DNA of 64,000 nt from Cognataquiflexum aquatile (GCF_003316845.1 NZ_QMIK01000001.1:620001-684000); one strand, 5' to 3'; shown: positions 9,573 through 19,394, counted from the stretch's first letter. Notes: generated from the sequence alone by a model not told the origin. A program made the numbers and translations.

Positions 9573-10691
9573 TTAATCTTTGATGCAACGGCAGGAGAAG
9601 GCCTGGATAGTTTCATTAATATTGACTCCATATATTCTCGCGGCATTCTCCCCATTTGACAAGAACATCAGGTAAGGACCGAAACGTTCTGGGTTTTCTT
9701 CATCTACAAACCCTGTTGAACTCCACCATACTCCGCGACTTCCAATGTTAAAAAATTCAGTTTCATCCTCACAACATACTACCCACATACTCTGACCTCC
9801 GGGCAATCCAGAAAACCCACTCTCATTAGTCGCGCCTACATTTGGTTCATTCCAGCCTTTTACAGATTTCAATTTGCCTCCTGCGACTTCGCTTCCCCCA
9901 AGGTGATTAATCAGGATTTCCCATTCCTGTTTGTAAGGGACATGCCAACCAAGCGGGCAATCTGGAACACCCTCATAGAGATATCCATACTTCTCGCAAT
10001 TTTCGGTTTGATTATCATAACAATCGCCCGAAGCATATTTCAAATTCTCTGCAAACCATGTCTGGTCACCTATTTTTACAATTTTGTATACCTGCCCATC
10101 ACGTGGGTCGGTAAATGTTTCAAAATCCTCACAAAAAGGTATCAAATCGTAATCCTCTGAAAATGATATCGGCGTCCCGAGACCTTTTTGGACAATGGAA
10201 AATGTAACCTGATCACATTTATCCCATCCTTTTGCAAGAGGAATTGAAAATGTTGCTGTATAGCCTGAAGGAACAGCTTTAAACTCCTTTTTCTTTCCAT
10301 TGATCTGGATCGAAAGGGAGGCTTTGGCATTAGAGGGTCCCGAGGTAACCTCATATTTAACCTTTACCACAAACTTATCTTCTGTATTGTAGGCCTTGTA
10401 GGAAACCTTTTTTGTGTTGTTTCCTGAGCTTTGGCTTTTGGAATCCTTTATAGCATAGTAATTTCCACTTCCAGGTTCTATGCAATCAGATTCACAATCT
10501 GAAGTGTATACTAACCTACCATTGATTGGATCATCATCCTCTTCAAGTGCGAATCCGGAGAGGTCTTGAAATTCTTCCAATACAGCTAAAGGTTCTTCCA
10601 CAGGAGCTAATTGCTCGCAGGAAAAAAGCAAACCAAATGCAAACAAAACCACCAAGTAGTTTAGGATGCTTTTCAATTTTAGAGTTTCCAT
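9573..10691 (-). CDS. lipoprotein with FISUMP domain, paralogue 2
   Basis: A 372-residue lipoprotein (LLFSC lipobox) with the same two-domain plan as its neighbours: the shared N-terminal domain (DCESDCIEPGSGNYYA) and a C-terminal Fib_succ_major domain ending FSCRCIKD. The N-terminal halves of the three genes are nearly identical while the C-terminal halves differ at the exposed loops, for example MWVVCCEDETEFF in this copy. That is the pattern expected if the C-terminal part is the binding or displayed face and the N-terminal part a constant stalk (inference). Gaps to both neighbours are 16-22 bases. Confidence 0.88.
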   Translation of the reverse strand: METLKLKSILNYLVVLFAFGLLFSCEQLAPVEEPLAVLEEFQDLSGFALEEDDDPINGRLVYTSDCESDCIEPGSGNYYAIKDSKSQSSGNNTKKVSYKAYNTEDKFVVKVKYEVTSGPSNAKASLSIQINGKKKEFKAVPSGYTATFSIPLAKGWDKCDQVTFSIVQKGLGTPISFSEDYDLIPFCEDFETFTDPRDGQVYKIVKIGDQTWFAENLKYASGDCYDNQTENCEKYGYLYEGVPDCPLGWHVPYKQEWEILINHLGGSEVAGGKLKSVKGWNEPNVGATNESGFSGLPGGQSMWVVCCEDETEFFNIGSRGVWWSSTGFVDEENPERFGPYLMFLSNGENAARIYGVNINETIQAFSCRCIKD

Positions 10692-10707
10692 TGTTTTTTT
10701 TTATAAA

Positions 10708-11802
10708 TTAATCTTTAATACAACGACAGGAAAACATTGTAAAGTCATGGGATTCTTCGAATATAATAAAAGCACTCTCAGCCCCAGAATATAAACTTAA
10801 TGTTGGGACTTCATACCAATCCGCATCAAGAACCGGGGACCTAGTTGAACTCCACCAAAATCCCCCCCCTCCCAATAAAACATTTCTGCCGCCACCTGGT
10901 AGTGCAGAGAATCCGCTTTCGTTCGTTGCACCAATATTCGGCTCTTCCCATCCAGAAATCGATTTCATTTTACCTCCAGCAATTTCATATCCACCTAAAA
11001 AATCCACTAATTTACCCCATTCATCTTCACTTGGAAGATGCCAACCTTCAGGACAGGCAGTTAAGCCCGCTTCCCAAGTATATAATCTGCCATAAATTTC
11101 ACAGTTTTCAGGATCATTATCGTAGCACCAACTCCCCTCAGCATCATAATTCAAATTCTCTGCGAACCATGTTTGATCTCCTATTTTAACAATTTTGTAT
11201 ACCTGCCCGTCTCTTGGGTCAGTGAAGGTTTCATAATTATTGCAAACAGGTATCAGATTGTAATCTTCTGAAAATGATATAGGCGTTCCAAGTCCTTTTT
11301 GTGTAATGGAAAAAGTAACCTGATCACATTTCTCCCATCCTTTATCCAAGGGTATGGAAAATGTTGCTGTATAGCCAGAAGGGACAGCTTTAAACTCCTT
11401 TTTCTTTCCATTGATCTGGATCGCAATGGAGGCTTTTGCCTGTGACGGACCTGAGGTAACTTCATATTTAACCTTTACCACAAATTTATCTTCTGTATTG
11501 TAGGCCTTGTAGGAAACCTTTTTTGTGTTGATTCCTGAGCTTTGGCTTTTGGAATCCTTCATGGCAAAATAATTTCCACTTCCTGGTTCTATGCAATCGG
11601 TCTCGCAATCCGAAGTGTAAATCAAGCGGGCATTCATCGGATTATCTTCCGGTTCAATTGCTAATCCGGAGAGGTCTTGAAATTCCTCCAATAGAGCTAC
11701 AGGCTCTTCCACAGGAGCTAACTGCTCGCAGGAAAAAAGCAAACCAAATGCAAACAAACCTACCAGGTAGTTTAGGATGCTGAACCGTTTTTGAGTTTCC
11801 AT
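10708..11802 (-). CDS. lipoprotein with FISUMP domain, paralogue 3
   Basis: Starts at METQKRFSI (11802); the longer frame would overlap the previous gene. LLFSC lipobox, then the shared N-terminal domain (DCETDCIEPGSGNYFA), then a Fib_succ_major domain whose loops resemble those of the 11825-13075 gene (CPEGWHLPSEDEW, GGYEIAGGKMKSISGW) more than those of paralogues 1 and 2. The two halves of the protein therefore have different nearest relatives within the same operon, a sign of recombination between copies. It lies 22 bases downstream of the preceding stop. Role unknown; surface exposure is inferred from the lipoprotein signal and family habit. Confidence 0.88.
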   Translation of the reverse strand: METQKRFSILNYLVGLFAFGLLFSCEQLAPVEEPVALLEEFQDLSGLAIEPEDNPMNARLIYTSDCETDCIEPGSGNYFAMKDSKSQSSGINTKKVSYKAYNTEDKFVVKVKYEVTSGPSQAKASIAIQINGKKKEFKAVPSGYTATFSIPLDKGWEKCDQVTFSITQKGLGTPISFSEDYNLIPVCNNYETFTDPRDGQVYKIVKIGDQTWFAENLNYDAEGSWCYDNDPENCEIYGRLYTWEAGLTACPEGWHLPSEDEWGKLVDFLGGYEIAGGKMKSISGWEEPNIGATNESGFSALPGGGRNVLLGGGGFWWSSTRSPVLDADWYEVPTLSLYSGAESAFIIFEESHDFTMFSCRCIKD

Positions 11803-11824
11803 TATTTTTGGATTTGATTGTTGA

Positions 11825-13075
11825 TTAATTTTTAACACAGCGGCAGGAAAACCTATTATAAAGGGATCGTTCTAAGTTTAGATAAGCTCCTTGGGTTCCA
11901 GAATATAGGCTTAAGGTTGGTACTTCATACCACTCGGCATCAAGAACACCAAACCCAGTTGAACTCCACCAAAGTCCTGCCCCTCCGGTTAAGACATTAC
12001 TGCCGCCACCTGGTAGTGCAGAGAAACCGCTTTCGTTTGTTGCACCAATATTTGGTTCATCCCACCCAGAAATAGCCTTCATTTTTCCTCCAGCAATTTC
12101 ATATCCACCTAAAAATTCGATTAAATTATTCCATTCATCTTCACTTGGTAAATGCCAACCTTCAGGACAAGCAGTTAAACCCACCTCCCAACTATATAAT
12201 CTACCATAAATTTCACAGTTTTCAGAATCACTATCATAGCACCAACTCCCCTCAGCATTATAATTTAAATTCTCTGCAAACCATACCTGATCTCCTATTT
12301 TTACAATCTTATATACCTGCCCATCCCTAGGATCAGAGAAGGTTTCAGAATCACTTTCCCCGATCTCAATCCCCTCGTCTACATATTCAAACACCCCCAA
12401 AGCCAACTCAATAAAATTCACGCTTCCATTCAATTCGGCTTTTTTGAGAAAGAAGTTGTAGTGGTTATAAGCCGAAATGGGAACATCCCGTTTGATCAGC
12501 TTATCGGAAAGGGATTCGATGATCTCTAGTTTGGCTGTTTGGCCTTTTTTGGCATAGATGAAATAAAAGCTCTTGTCTGGGAGGAGCTTGAATTCACAGG
12601 TTTCCGAACCGTACCTTATTGAAATGGATTTGACATATTCGTTCTTGACGGTAATCAACCCGTAATCTGTGGTCGCCTGGATCTTGACTTCCAAACTGGC
12701 CACTCCCAAATTGAATTCTCCCTCCGCTTTGAACGGCAGATACTTTTCAAAAGCGCCTCCCGAAACACTGGTCTTGTAGGTGTACGAACCATAAGGAAGC
12801 GGAAACTTGATTCCTTCACCAAATTCATTGGGATTATAGTCAAACTTGAATTCCTCACCCGTGACTTTATTTTTGATTTCCATGACCGCCGGGTTTTTGA
12901 ATATATGCTTCCAAGTAGAAGGTCCGGCTAACCTTCCATTGGGAAGATTTCCAGAAAAGGAATCAACTAAAACGGATTGGAACTTTACCTCTCCGATTCC
13001 GGAGAGATCTGGCTCGAGCTGTGTACAGGTGGTCAACAAAAGCAGCATTACAACTGCTATCCATAGATTTTTCAT
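11825..13075 (-). CDS. lipoprotein with distinct N-terminal domain and FISUMP domain
   Basis: First gene of the four-gene operon, starting MKNLWIAVVMLL (13075) with lipobox LLTTC. Residues about 25-235 are a domain not found in the three downstream genes but almost identical to the N-terminal part of the 13369-14805 protein (markers: SFSGNLPNGRLAGPSTWKH, LPYGSYTYKT, AKKGQTAKLEIIES). The C-terminal 180 residues are a Fib_succ_major domain like that of paralogue 3. It is thus a fusion of one neighbour's front with another neighbour's back. A palindromic element sits 162 bases upstream of the start. Confidence 0.88.
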   Translation of the reverse strand: MKNLWIAVVMLLLLTTCTQLEPDLSGIGEVKFQSVLVDSFSGNLPNGRLAGPSTWKHIFKNPAVMEIKNKVTGEEFKFDYNPNEFGEGIKFPLPYGSYTYKTSVSGGAFEKYLPFKAEGEFNLGVASLEVKIQATTDYGLITVKNEYVKSISIRYGSETCEFKLLPDKSFYFIYAKKGQTAKLEIIESLSDKLIKRDVPISAYNHYNFFLKKAELNGSVNFIELALGVFEYVDEGIEIGESDSETFSDPRDGQVYKIVKIGDQVWFAENLNYNAEGSWCYDSDSENCEIYGRLYSWEVGLTACPEGWHLPSEDEWNNLIEFLGGYEIAGGKMKAISGWDEPNIGATNESGFSALPGGGSNVLTGGAGLWWSSTGFGVLDAEWYEVPTLSLYSGTQGAYLNLERSLYNRFSCRCVKN

Positions 13076-13262
13076 AACGGTCACATTTGGTTACTAAGAA
13101 AATTTGAAAGGTATCAGCTGTGGCTAATGGAGAGTTGAAAAAGAAAGCGTATTCAAAACTAGGAGGATAAAATCAGATCGTGGTTAGAATAAAATTTTTG
13201 GTATGATCAAATTTCAAACCTTACAAAACCAAATCCAATACCCTAAACGCGGTATTTGAAAC
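13076..13262 (-). repeat. duplicated promoter/leader region, copy 1
   Basis: About 185 bases upstream of the gene starting at 13075 are nearly identical to 14806-14993 upstream of the gene starting at 14805, including the blocks GGTATCAGCTGTGGCTAATG and AAAATCAGATCGTGG and the palindrome. The duplication continues into both coding sequences, so leader plus N-terminal domain were copied as one piece. Confidence 0.9.
13237..13256 (-). promoter_or_regulatory. palindromic operator-like element, site 1
   Basis: Inverted repeat AATACC-N8-GGTATT, 162 bases upstream of the operon start at 13075. Identical arms and an almost identical spacer (CTAAACGC here, CTAAACGT in the others) occur upstream of the next two transcription units. 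The arms and dyad suit a dimeric activator; the neighbouring orphan NarL/LuxR regulator is the obvious candidate (inference). Confidence 0.65.
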
Positions 13263-13288
13263 TAAATCGTAAACAGAATTAGCATTGG

Positions 13289-13330
13289 GAAAAACTACCT
13301 CCGATGGATCAAACCAAAGGAGGTAGTCTT
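13289..13330 (-). terminator. intrinsic terminator after LamG lipoprotein gene
   Basis: Read on the minus strand, a 9-base perfect stem (13319-13327 with 13294-13302), a 16-base loop and a short T-rich tail follow the stop at 13369 by about 40 bases. It separates the LamG gene from the downstream four-gene operon, showing that the latter needs its own promoter. Confidence 0.75.
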
Positions 13331-13368
13331 ATAAAATCATGAGATAATTACCAACAGGGTTTCTCTTA

Positions 13369-14805
13369 TCAATTTCCTTCATTATTTCTATCTGAGAAAT
13401 CGGTTTTGGGATAGTCCCAAATTTTGATATTGTCAATAACACCTCCGGCTCCCCATTTATCCCAAGCTATGAAATTGCCAAGCCTGATTCCACCTACCCC
13501 AAATTGGCCGACATGGGACATTACCCCTGTTTCAAATGTTACTTTCAAACCTGTCAATTCTACCCCATTTCTAAAAATTTTAATCCTTTGCCCAAGTGAC
13601 CAGTTGGCATCATGGGAAATGGCTAGATGGACCCATTCATTTTTAGGATAAAATGCCTCCCAATTTGCTTGGTTTTGTAAATTATAGGTGACCGTGCCAA
13701 CTTTATTTCCTTCATTATCACTCACCGAGGCATACAATGCCCACATACCAACATAACCACTATGTCCCGTCAAATCCACCTGTCCTTTCCCATTATTCTC
13801 ATATGCTCCATGAAAAAAAGTATGCCCGTCCCATTCATCATCGTGAGTCCTTTTAAACCAAAACTCGATGGCGAAAGACCACAATGGAATCACGTTTCTT
13901 GGGCTGTAAGGAGAATGAACAGTTCTTTTTCCATTGGCTTGAGGGATGTGGATTCCCTTTCCATATTTCCCTAGCTGGAATTCCATGGCAGACCCCGGAA
14001 ACAAATCCGGTCCAACTTCACTATTGGTGACTTCCTCAATTGACCCTAGTTTGTTCCAAAAAATCAAACCAGAATTTCCTGTTCCTTCCCCTATCTCAAT
14101 CCCCTCTTCCACATAATCAAATACTGTCAAAGCCAACTCTATAAAATTCACCATACCATTCAATTCGGCTTTTTTGAGGAAGAAGTTGTAGTGGTTGTAG
14201 GCTGCAATGGGAATATCCCGTTTGATCAGCTTATCGGTAAGGGACTCGATGATTTCCAGTTTGGCTGTTTGGCCTTTTTTGGCATAAATGAAATAGAAAC
14301 TCTCGTCAGGAAGAAGTTTGAAATCACACAATTCGGAGCCATTCCTTATACCTAGCGATTTCACATATTCATTTTTGACCGTAATCAGTCCATAATCTGT
14401 GGTGGCCTGAATCTTGACTTCCAAATTGGCTACTCCCAAATTGAATTCCCCCTCTGCCTTGAAGGGAAGGTATTTTTCATAAGCGCCACCCGAAACGCCG
14501 GTCTTGTAGGTGTAGGAACCATAAGGGAGCGGAAACTTGATCCCATCACCGAATTGGTTTGGGTTGTAGTCAAATTTATATTCTTGGCCCGTGACCTTAT
14601 TTTTGATTTCCATGACCGCCGGGTTTTTGAAAATATGCTTCCAGGTAGAAGGCCCAGCTATTTTTCCATTGGGAAGATTCCCTGAAAAAGAATCAACTAA
14701 AACGGATTGAAATTTTACCTCTCCGATTCCTGTGAGCTCTGGCTCAAGCTGGGTACAGGTGGTAAAAAAAAGCAGCATTACAACTGCTATCCATAGATTT
14801 TTCAT
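13369..14805 (-). CDS. lipoprotein with LamG/concanavalin-like domain
   Basis: A 478-residue lipoprotein (MKNLWIAVVMLLF, lipobox FFTTC). The first about 240 residues repeat the N-terminal domain of the 11825-13075 protein. The C-terminal about 215 residues are a LamG-like jelly-roll (GLIFWNKLGSIEEVTNS at its start, SFAIEFWFKRTHDDEWDGH in the core, GGVIDNIKIWDYPKTDFS at the end) closely matching the LamG inserted in the giant protein at 15066-19292. Such domains bind glycans or proteins. The gene is monocistronic: it has its own copy of the promoter region and palindrome upstream and its own terminator downstream. Confidence 0.88.
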   Translation of the reverse strand: MKNLWIAVVMLLFFTTCTQLEPELTGIGEVKFQSVLVDSFSGNLPNGKIAGPSTWKHIFKNPAVMEIKNKVTGQEYKFDYNPNQFGDGIKFPLPYGSYTYKTGVSGGAYEKYLPFKAEGEFNLGVANLEVKIQATTDYGLITVKNEYVKSLGIRNGSELCDFKLLPDESFYFIYAKKGQTAKLEIIESLTDKLIKRDIPIAAYNHYNFFLKKAELNGMVNFIELALTVFDYVEEGIEIGEGTGNSGLIFWNKLGSIEEVTNSEVGPDLFPGSAMEFQLGKYGKGIHIPQANGKRTVHSPYSPRNVIPLWSFAIEFWFKRTHDDEWDGHTFFHGAYENNGKGQVDLTGHSGYVGMWALYASVSDNEGNKVGTVTYNLQNQANWEAFYPKNEWVHLAISHDANWSLGQRIKIFRNGVELTGLKVTFETGVMSHVGQFGVGGIRLGNFIAWDKWGAGGVIDNIKIWDYPKTDFSDRNNEGN

Positions 14806-14993
14806 AACGGTTAAGTTTGGTTGTTAAGAAAATTTGAAAGGTATCAGCTGTGGCTAATGGAGAGTTGAAAAAGAAAGCGTATTCGATACTAGGAAGATAA
14901 AATCAGATCGTGGCTAGAATAAAATTATTGGTATGATCAAATTTCAAACCTTACGAAACAAAATCCAATACCCTAAACGTGGTATTTTAAACT
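14806..14993 (-). repeat. duplicated promoter/leader region, copy 2
   Basis: Counterpart of 13076-13262; see that entry. The two copies differ at scattered bases only, with the palindrome at the same distance (162 bases) from the start codon. Confidence 0.9.
14967..14986 (-). promoter_or_regulatory. palindromic operator-like element, site 2
   Basis: AATACC-CTAAACGT-GGTATT, 162 bases upstream of the start at 14805. Same sequence as the site at 19395 over both arms and the spacer. Confidence 0.65.
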
Positions 14994-15008
14994 AAATTTT
15001 CCGATTAT

Positions 15009-15051
15009 AAAAACAAAAAAACCACTCCCTCTCGGTGTCAGAGGAAGTGGC
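15009..15051 (-). terminator. intrinsic terminator after the T9SS giant protein
   Basis: Read on the minus strand, an 11-base stem with one G-U pair (15040-15050 with 15022-15032) and a 7-base loop runs into a T-rich tail, 15 bases after the stop at 15066. Confidence 0.85.
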
Positions 15052-15065
15052 TTTATTATAGTGAA

Positions 15066-18000
15066 TTACCTAATTACCAAACGTTTAGATATCAGTTCAA
15101 ACCCGATCTGCACCTGGATAATGTACAGCCCTTTACTTAATCCCTTCAAATCTAAAGGCTGAGTGAAACTGGACTCTTTGAACCTGCTTGTGGTGAATAC
15201 TTCGCGTCCATTGGCATCTTTCATCTTGATGATCACGTCATCAGGATTCAAAATCCTCACCTCAAGATTTGCTTCTGATATCGCCGGATTGGGATAAACA
15301 AATATCGAGTTTTCGGTTGCTTCCTCAAGACCTAAGGTTCTACTGCCAGAGACAGCGGACTTAGGTTTGGTTCCTCCTTTTGGTTTTGAGATGCTGATAT
15401 CAATATTAATAGTTGAGGAAACAGTATTACCACTTAGGTCACTAGCGGTAAGTACTACAGGATGTGTTCCCACAGTCGACAAGGCTGTTCCCTGACCCGG
15501 TACTTGGGTGTATAAAACCCCTATACAATTATCAGTAGCAGGATACTGGGATGTAAAATCCGGAAGCACATAGCTGCTATTTGGATTTATTGAGACTTTC
15601 AGTGTTTTAGGGACGCTTCCAAAGGAAGGAGGCAAATTGTCAATGACTGTAACAATAAAGGAATCTGTACCCTGATTACCATCTTTATCCCTCACTGTCA
15701 AAACAGCTTCTTTTTGACCCAAATCAGAACAGGAATATACAGATTGGCTCAAAGTCATGGTGAGGCTAGAACCTATACATTCCGAATAAGAACCATTGTT
15801 TACAGCACTTGTAGTCAATGTGGCCAATCCATTCTTGTCCAAAATCAGGGTTACATCCTGAGCAATTGCCCTCACCTTACAGCTTCTGTCCACGACAATG
15901 GTCACTATTGCTGTGGCGGAATTGGTATTTGCTGCAGCATCTGTCGCCGTCAAGACAACATCATTTATCCCTTCATCCAAGTCTGTAAAGATTGTTTTGC
16001 TCAGGCTGAGGGAATTGATGCCACAGTTATCGGTGGATCCGTTATCCACATCCTGCGGTGTGATGGTGACGCTTTGCCCTACCTCTATAGTAAATTCAAG
16101 ATTTTTGGTAAGAACAACCGGTGCCTCAGTGTCAGTAATGACAACATCCTGCATGACTTCAACTGCTATATTTCCGGCCTCATCAGAGGCTGTCCAGGTA
16201 ATGGTTGTAATGCCTACCGGATATTCTGAGGTAAGGGACAATCCATCATTCCTGGTTCCCTGAGGTTCAATAACACTGCAATTGTCTGCTGCCGAAGGAG
16301 GTATAATGGTAACAAGCGCAATACACATACCAATATCATTCGATTGGTTAATGGTGGCCTGCTCTCCGATTACCGGTTTTTCTTCATCATTGACGGTAAT
16401 GGTTTGTAGGACAGGTTCGGCATTATTCCCGGAGATATCCATTGCGGTCCAAGTAATCGTGGTGGTCCCAACAGGATATGGCGCAGTCAATTCGAGACCA
16501 TCATCCCTCACCCCGGTTGGAATCTCTGCAATGCAATTGTCACTCACTGTTGGCAGATTAATAGAGATTTGAGCTTCACATAATCCGGGATCAGCGGCTT
16601 GAATTACGGATTCTATTCCACCGATTACCGGTTTTTCTTCATCATTGACGGTAATGGTTTGTAGGACAGGTTCGGCAATATTGCCGGAGACATCCGTTGC
16701 GGTCCATGTGATCGTGGTGGTCCCAATAGGATATGGCGCAGTCAATTCGAGACCATCACTTCGGGTGCCGAGTGCAACAATAGTCCCGCAATCATCCGAA
16801 ACAGTAGGAGGAATTATAGTGAGGATGGCGGTGCACAATCCAACATCGGAGGCTTGGGTGATTGGGCCAGCTTCTCCTATTACAGGGATACCTTGGTCAC
16901 GGATGGTAATGGTCTGAACCACCGGAACAGCTTCATTTCCGGCCTCATCTGCTGCTGTCCATGTGATGGTGGTAACGCCAACAGGATAAGGAGAATCCAA
17001 AGGCAGTCCATCGCTTCTGATTCCTATTGCAGAAATTTGGCTGCCATTATCAGTCACTGCAGGTGTTTTTATATAATCTCCTGTAGAGGAAAATTCCTCA
17101 AACCTGTCAGAAAAGTCAGTTTTAGGATAATTCCACAACTTGATATTATCCATTACACCACCAGCTCCCCAAGTATCCCAAGCAACAAAGTTCCCAATTC
17201 TAAACCCAGCATCGCCATATTGTCCCACGTGACCCATGTATCCGGTATCAAACTCCCCATCTACACCCTCTAATTCTACTCCGTTCCTAAAAATCTTTAT
17301 TCTATTGCCGACGGGCCATGTTGCATCATGAGAAAACGCCAGATGAATCCATTCATTTTTAGGAAAAAATGCCTCCCAGTTTTCTTGGGTAATCAAGTCA
17401 TACTTATACCTTCCAACTAATTGCCCATCATTGCCTCTTACAATGCCATACAGCCACCACCAACCTACATATCCACTTAAGGCGGTAAAATCCACAGTTC
17501 CTTTTTCATTATCTTCATAGCCCCCTGACACAAATGAATGTCCATCATGCTCATCGTCATGGGTTCGTTTATACCAGAATTCAATCGAAAAAGATCCCAA
17601 TGGGACAATATTTCTAGGAGTATACGGAGAATGGACAGACCTTACACCCTGAACCATAGGAACATATAATCCATTACCATATTCCCCTTCTTCAAACAGC
17701 ATCCCTGAACCCGGTAATAAATCCGGACCATAGGCACTGTTTGTAACCTCCTCTTGGGAACCTAATTTATTCCAAAGGATAAGATCACCTCCCTGAAAAT
17801 TCAGGTTTGCTTCGCATACACCGACATCAAGTATCTTGTTAATATCTTCAACCGTCCCAATTACCGGAATCTCGGTATCATGAATGATGATATTTTGAGT
17901 TTGGGAACTGGTATTCCCTGCTCTATCTGTGTATGTCCAAGTGATTGTGGTTGTACCTTGATTTAGGATAGGAAAAAACTTTTCATTCGTAGTGCCATAA

Positions 18001-19292
18001 ATTACGCCGTCTACATTATCGGTGGCTGTGGGGATTGTGAGATCTTCAAAATTTATTTGGAATTGGGTATTGATATCTGCCAAAGGCTCTAAGTCTGGAA
18101 TCGGTGGTATAGTATCCGAAACTCCAAATAACCTTGCGATTTTTCGTCTAACTACAGAATTACAATAATTAAATTCACCTGCAATTATAATATTACTGTC
18201 CGTTTGTAATGCTGTAGTCCAAACAATTCCATCAGTTCCGCCATTTAAAAAGGAAGAGTCTAGACTCCCATCAGAATTTAAACGGATGATTCTGCTAAAC
18301 TCTTTGCTAAAAAATGAACCTCCGATAATTACCTTTTCATCATCTTGAATTGATATAGAAAAAACGGATGATTTTGGCTCAATCTGATTTCCAAAATGAA
18401 AGTCTGTGTCAAGACTTCCATCTGAATTTAGTCTTGCAATATTTACCCGAGCATCATCAATAGTTATTGGATACCCAGGATCGTACCATGTAAAATCTCC
18501 ACCAACTAATATTTTTCCATTAGTTTGAATAACAACTACCCAAACAGTATTATTGAAACCTGTTCCTAAATTATTAAACGATTGATCTATGCTTCCATCT
18601 TGGTTAGCACGAGCAATCCTTGATCTGCTGTATCCATTGTATGTAGTAAAGTTTCCGCCTAACACAACTTTTCCATCATCTTGGACAGAAATTGCTAAGA
18701 CAGGACCGTCTGTTCCTGAACCCGGATCATAAGAGGTATCCAAAGAACCATCAGAATTAATTCTCGCAATATAATTTCTGGGAGTTCCATTGTAGAATGA
18801 GAAAAAACCACCGATTAATATCTTTCCATCAGGTTGAACTACGATCTTTCTTAATTCATAATTTGGACCAATACCCGGGTTAAAGGAAGTATCTAAACTT
18901 CCATTAGGATGAAGTCTGGCTATATTATTTCTTGAGACCCCATTAAAAGTCGAAAAAGCTCCCCCAATAAGGATTTTTCCATCTGATTGAACAACAATAG
19001 TTCTGATTGGACCATTTGTTCCTGTTCCAGGATTAAAGGATTGGTCAGCCCTACCATCAGTATCTAGCCTTGAAATGTTACTTATAAACGTCCCATCAAA
19101 ACCATTATAAAAAGTGAAACTTCCACCAATAAGAATTTTACCATCACTTTGGATGTAGGTGCTGTAAACAGAACCACTAGTTATCCCCGAACCGGGATTA
19201 AAACTCGTATCCAACTCTCCCGGGTTTTGGGCTTGGAGTAATGGTGGGAACAATAAGAAAAGGAGTGCGAGTAATCCGTATAGCTTTTTCAT
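15066..19292 (-). CDS. giant T9SS-exported surface protein: delta-60 repeats, HYR, nested LamG
   Basis: 1408 residues from MKKLYGLLALLF (19292); the longer frame adds a non-signal leader. Order: signal peptide ending LLQAQ; about eight delta-60-type repeats to about residue 395 (recurring DGKILIGG, RLNSDGSLDTSF); a HYR-like domain; a second HYR domain split by a LamG domain at about 497-725; three further clean HYR repeats (each with TTITWTA and a conserved Cys pair); three more diverged beta-sandwich modules; and a C-terminal type A T9SS sorting domain (FVYPNP to the end). The T9SS signal indicates secretion across the outer membrane and surface anchoring. Likely an adhesin or matrix protein. 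It lies just downstream of the response regulator with the palindrome between them. Confidence 0.92.
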   Translation of the reverse strand: MKKLYGLLALLFLLFPPLLQAQNPGELDTSFNPGSGITSGSVYSTYIQSDGKILIGGSFTFYNGFDGTFISNISRLDTDGRADQSFNPGTGTNGPIRTIVVQSDGKILIGGAFSTFNGVSRNNIARLHPNGSLDTSFNPGIGPNYELRKIVVQPDGKILIGGFFSFYNGTPRNYIARINSDGSLDTSYDPGSGTDGPVLAISVQDDGKVVLGGNFTTYNGYSRSRIARANQDGSIDQSFNNLGTGFNNTVWVVVIQTNGKILVGGDFTWYDPGYPITIDDARVNIARLNSDGSLDTDFHFGNQIEPKSSVFSISIQDDEKVIIGGSFFSKEFSRIIRLNSDGSLDSSFLNGGTDGIVWTTALQTDSNIIIAGEFNYCNSVVRRKIARLFGVSDTIPPIPDLEPLADINTQFQINFEDLTIPTATDNVDGVIYGTTNEKFFPILNQGTTTITWTYTDRAGNTSSQTQNIIIHDTEIPVIGTVEDINKILDVGVCEANLNFQGGDLILWNKLGSQEEVTNSAYGPDLLPGSGMLFEEGEYGNGLYVPMVQGVRSVHSPYTPRNIVPLGSFSIEFWYKRTHDDEHDGHSFVSGGYEDNEKGTVDFTALSGYVGWWWLYGIVRGNDGQLVGRYKYDLITQENWEAFFPKNEWIHLAFSHDATWPVGNRIKIFRNGVELEGVDGEFDTGYMGHVGQYGDAGFRIGNFVAWDTWGAGGVMDNIKLWNYPKTDFSDRFEEFSSTGDYIKTPAVTDNGSQISAIGIRSDGLPLDSPYPVGVTTITWTAADEAGNEAVPVVQTITIRDQGIPVIGEAGPITQASDVGLCTAILTIIPPTVSDDCGTIVALGTRSDGLELTAPYPIGTTTITWTATDVSGNIAEPVLQTITVNDEEKPVIGGIESVIQAADPGLCEAQISINLPTVSDNCIAEIPTGVRDDGLELTAPYPVGTTTITWTAMDISGNNAEPVLQTITVNDEEKPVIGEQATINQSNDIGMCIALVTIIPPSAADNCSVIEPQGTRNDGLSLTSEYPVGITTITWTASDEAGNIAVEVMQDVVITDTEAPVVLTKNLEFTIEVGQSVTITPQDVDNGSTDNCGINSLSLSKTIFTDLDEGINDVVLTATDAAANTNSATAIVTIVVDRSCKVRAIAQDVTLILDKNGLATLTTSAVNNGSYSECIGSSLTMTLSQSVYSCSDLGQKEAVLTVRDKDGNQGTDSFIVTVIDNLPPSFGSVPKTLKVSINPNSSYVLPDFTSQYPATDNCIGVLYTQVPGQGTALSTVGTHPVVLTASDLSGNTVSSTINIDISISKPKGGTKPKSAVSGSRTLGLEEATENSIFVYPNPAISEANLEVRILNPDDVIIKMKDANGREVFTTSRFKESSFTQPLDLKGLSKGLYIIQVQIGFELISKRLVIR

Positions 19293-19394
19293 GGCAAGAT
19301 TGGGTTTGGCCTTTAAATTTGAAAGGAGAAAAAATCTGGGAGTGCGTCGGATTAGCTGCGGGTAAGGAAATTTCAGCAAAGAAATTTCAGCATC

